Assembly (NCBI GenBank): GCA_903827345.1
Contig: CAIKID010000016.1
Location: 1-7,059 of the forward strand
Length of the DNA: 7,059 nt
Direction: 5' to 3'
From: an uncultured Actinomycetes bacterium
GTDB taxonomy: Bacteria > Actinomycetota > Actinomycetes > Nanopelagicales > Nanopelagicaceae
Positions 6,178-7,059 of the stretch are shown here, piece after piece. The translations under genes were made by a program, and so were the position numbers. The notes below the pieces were generated by a model. It did not search any database and had not been told where the DNA came from. It saw only the letters and a list, made by a program, of their open reading frames with translations. Within the stretch, counting starts at the first letter, position 1. The number at the start of each line of letters is the position of its first letter.

Positions 6178-7059
6178 CAGATATCCAAGAATCTAACATC
6201 TTTGGCGTTGCGTTGAATAAAGCTACGACGTAGATCGACATCTTCGCCCATGAGAACAGAGAAGAGATTGTCGGCTGCTGCGGCATCGTCCAAAGTAATT
6301 TGCGTCAAGATGCGGTGGGTTGGATCCATCGTGGTATCCCATAACTCTTTTGCTGGCATCTCTCCCAGCCCTTTAAATCGCTGAATTCCATCCTCTTTGG
6401 GCAGGCGCTTTCCGGCTTCGATTCCAATTTTGATAAACCCGTCGCGTTCGCGATCGCTAAATGCATACTGCACAGGCTCTTTGCCGCCCCACTTCAATTT
6501 ATAAAGTGGTGGTTGAGCAAGGTAAACAAAACCACTTTCGATAAGCGGTCGCATGAAACGGAACAAAAGGGTGAGCAAAAGAGTACGGATATGTTGTCCG
6601 TCGACGTCAGCATCGGCCATCAAAATGATCTTGTGATAGCGCAACTTTGCAACATCGAAGTCATCGTGAATACCGGTACCCAAAGCGGTGATCAAAGCTT
6701 GAACTTCGTTGTTTTGTAATACCCGATCAATACGCGCTTTTTCTACATTGAGAATCTTGCCTCGAATTGGAAGTACTGCTTGATAACGTGAATCGCGTCC
6801 ACCTTTAGTGGAGCCACCAGCAGAATCACCCTCAACAATATAGAGCTCACATTTCTCTGGCTCGGTCCATTGGCAGTCAGCCAATTTTCCGGGCATGCCA
6901 CGGCCTTCAAGCAAGCCCTTGCGTGAACGACTTAAGTCACGCGCTTTGCGCGCCGCCACACGAGCTGAAGCGGCATCGATACTTTTACGGACAATATCTT
7001 TTCCTTCGCCAGGGTTCTTTTCAAACCAGGCAGTGAGATGTTCGTTCATTGCTTTTTGC
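6177..7059 (-). CDS. gyrB: DNA gyrase subunit B, C-terminal part, cut by the right window edge
   Basis: The last 293 residues of the ATPase subunit of gyrase. The reading frame stays open to the window edge, and the ATG at 7047-7049 is an internal methionine, not the start. Visible is the TOPRIM domain, with the catalytic glutamate in VEGDSAGGS, PIRGKILNVEKARIDRVLQN and the magnesium-binding DADVD. The GyrB tail follows (RFMRPLIESGFVYLAQPPLYKL, RFKGLGEMPAKELWDTTMDP, and a C-terminus ending RNAKDVRFLDI). The QPPLYKLKW, GTGIHDDFD and SDRERDG stretches resemble mycobacterial GyrB, and there is no long insertion of the Gram-negative kind. The stop TGA shares its A with the gyrA ATG. The N-terminal ATPase domain, and probably recF, dnaN and dnaA, would lie beyond 7059. 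Resolution as ParE is unlikely, since gyrA with a canonical GyrA box follows directly. Confidence 0.97.
   Translation of the reverse strand, partial: QKAMNEHLTAWFEKNPGEGKDIVRKSIDAASARVAARKARDLSRSRKGLLEGRGMPGKLADCQWTEPEKCELYIVEGDSAGGSTKGGRDSRYQAVLPIRGKILNVEKARIDRVLQNNEVQALITALGTGIHDDFDVAKLRYHKIILMADADVDGQHIRTLLLTLLFRFMRPLIESGFVYLAQPPLYKLKWGGKEPVQYAFSDRERDGFIKIGIEAGKRLPKEDGIQRFKGLGEMPAKELWDTTMDPTHRILTQITLDDAAAADNLFSVLMGEDVDLRRSFIQRNAKDVRFLDI

Overview
The window looks like ordinary chromosomal DNA of an actinobacterium with intermediate G+C, well below Streptomyces or Mycobacterium. Three signs point to this. The tail of GyrB and the DnaK region reading SGDNHLGGDDWDQ are actinobacterial in character. 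The gene order gyrB-gyrA-tRNA-Ile-tRNA-Ala-cyclophilin-rhomboid is the classic actinobacterial layout near the replication origin. The dnaK promoter carries HAIR-type (HspR) operators. Tight spacing and modest G+C would suit a streamlined freshwater lineage such as Nanopelagicales (acI), but that placement is inference.

Layout, left to right. 1-857 (minus strand): the first 285 residues of DnaK, running off the left edge. 858-1070: a divergent control region with the dnaK ribosome binding site, a leader hairpin, a TTGACA promoter, two HAIR-like operators, and a -10 box placed so that the plus-strand gene would be leaderless. 1071-2315 (plus): an FMN-dependent L-lactate dehydrogenase/alpha-hydroxy-acid oxidase of the LldD type. 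2318-2914 and 2919-3386 (both minus): a rhomboid intramembrane serine protease and a cytosolic cyclophilin prolyl isomerase, 4 bases apart. 3435-3507 and 3560-3637 (minus): tRNA-Ala(TGC) and tRNA-Ile(GAT). 3685-6177 (minus): complete gyrA. 6177-7059 (minus): the last 293 residues of gyrB, running off the right edge and overlapping gyrA by one base.

Functionally, GyrB and GyrA form DNA gyrase and are translationally coupled. The tRNAs, cyclophilin and rhomboid follow on the same strand. DnaK is the heat-shock chaperone, with a repressor-type operator visible over its promoter. The lactate dehydrogenase feeds electrons from lactate into respiration. I found no mobile element, CRISPR array, toxin system or unexplained gene-sized gap, and no convincing undescribed system. 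The points worth a second look are the dnaK/lldD divergent promoter region, the natural glycine at the quinolone-determining serine position of GyrA, and the way the canonical gyrase neighbourhood is joined to dnaK and lldD.
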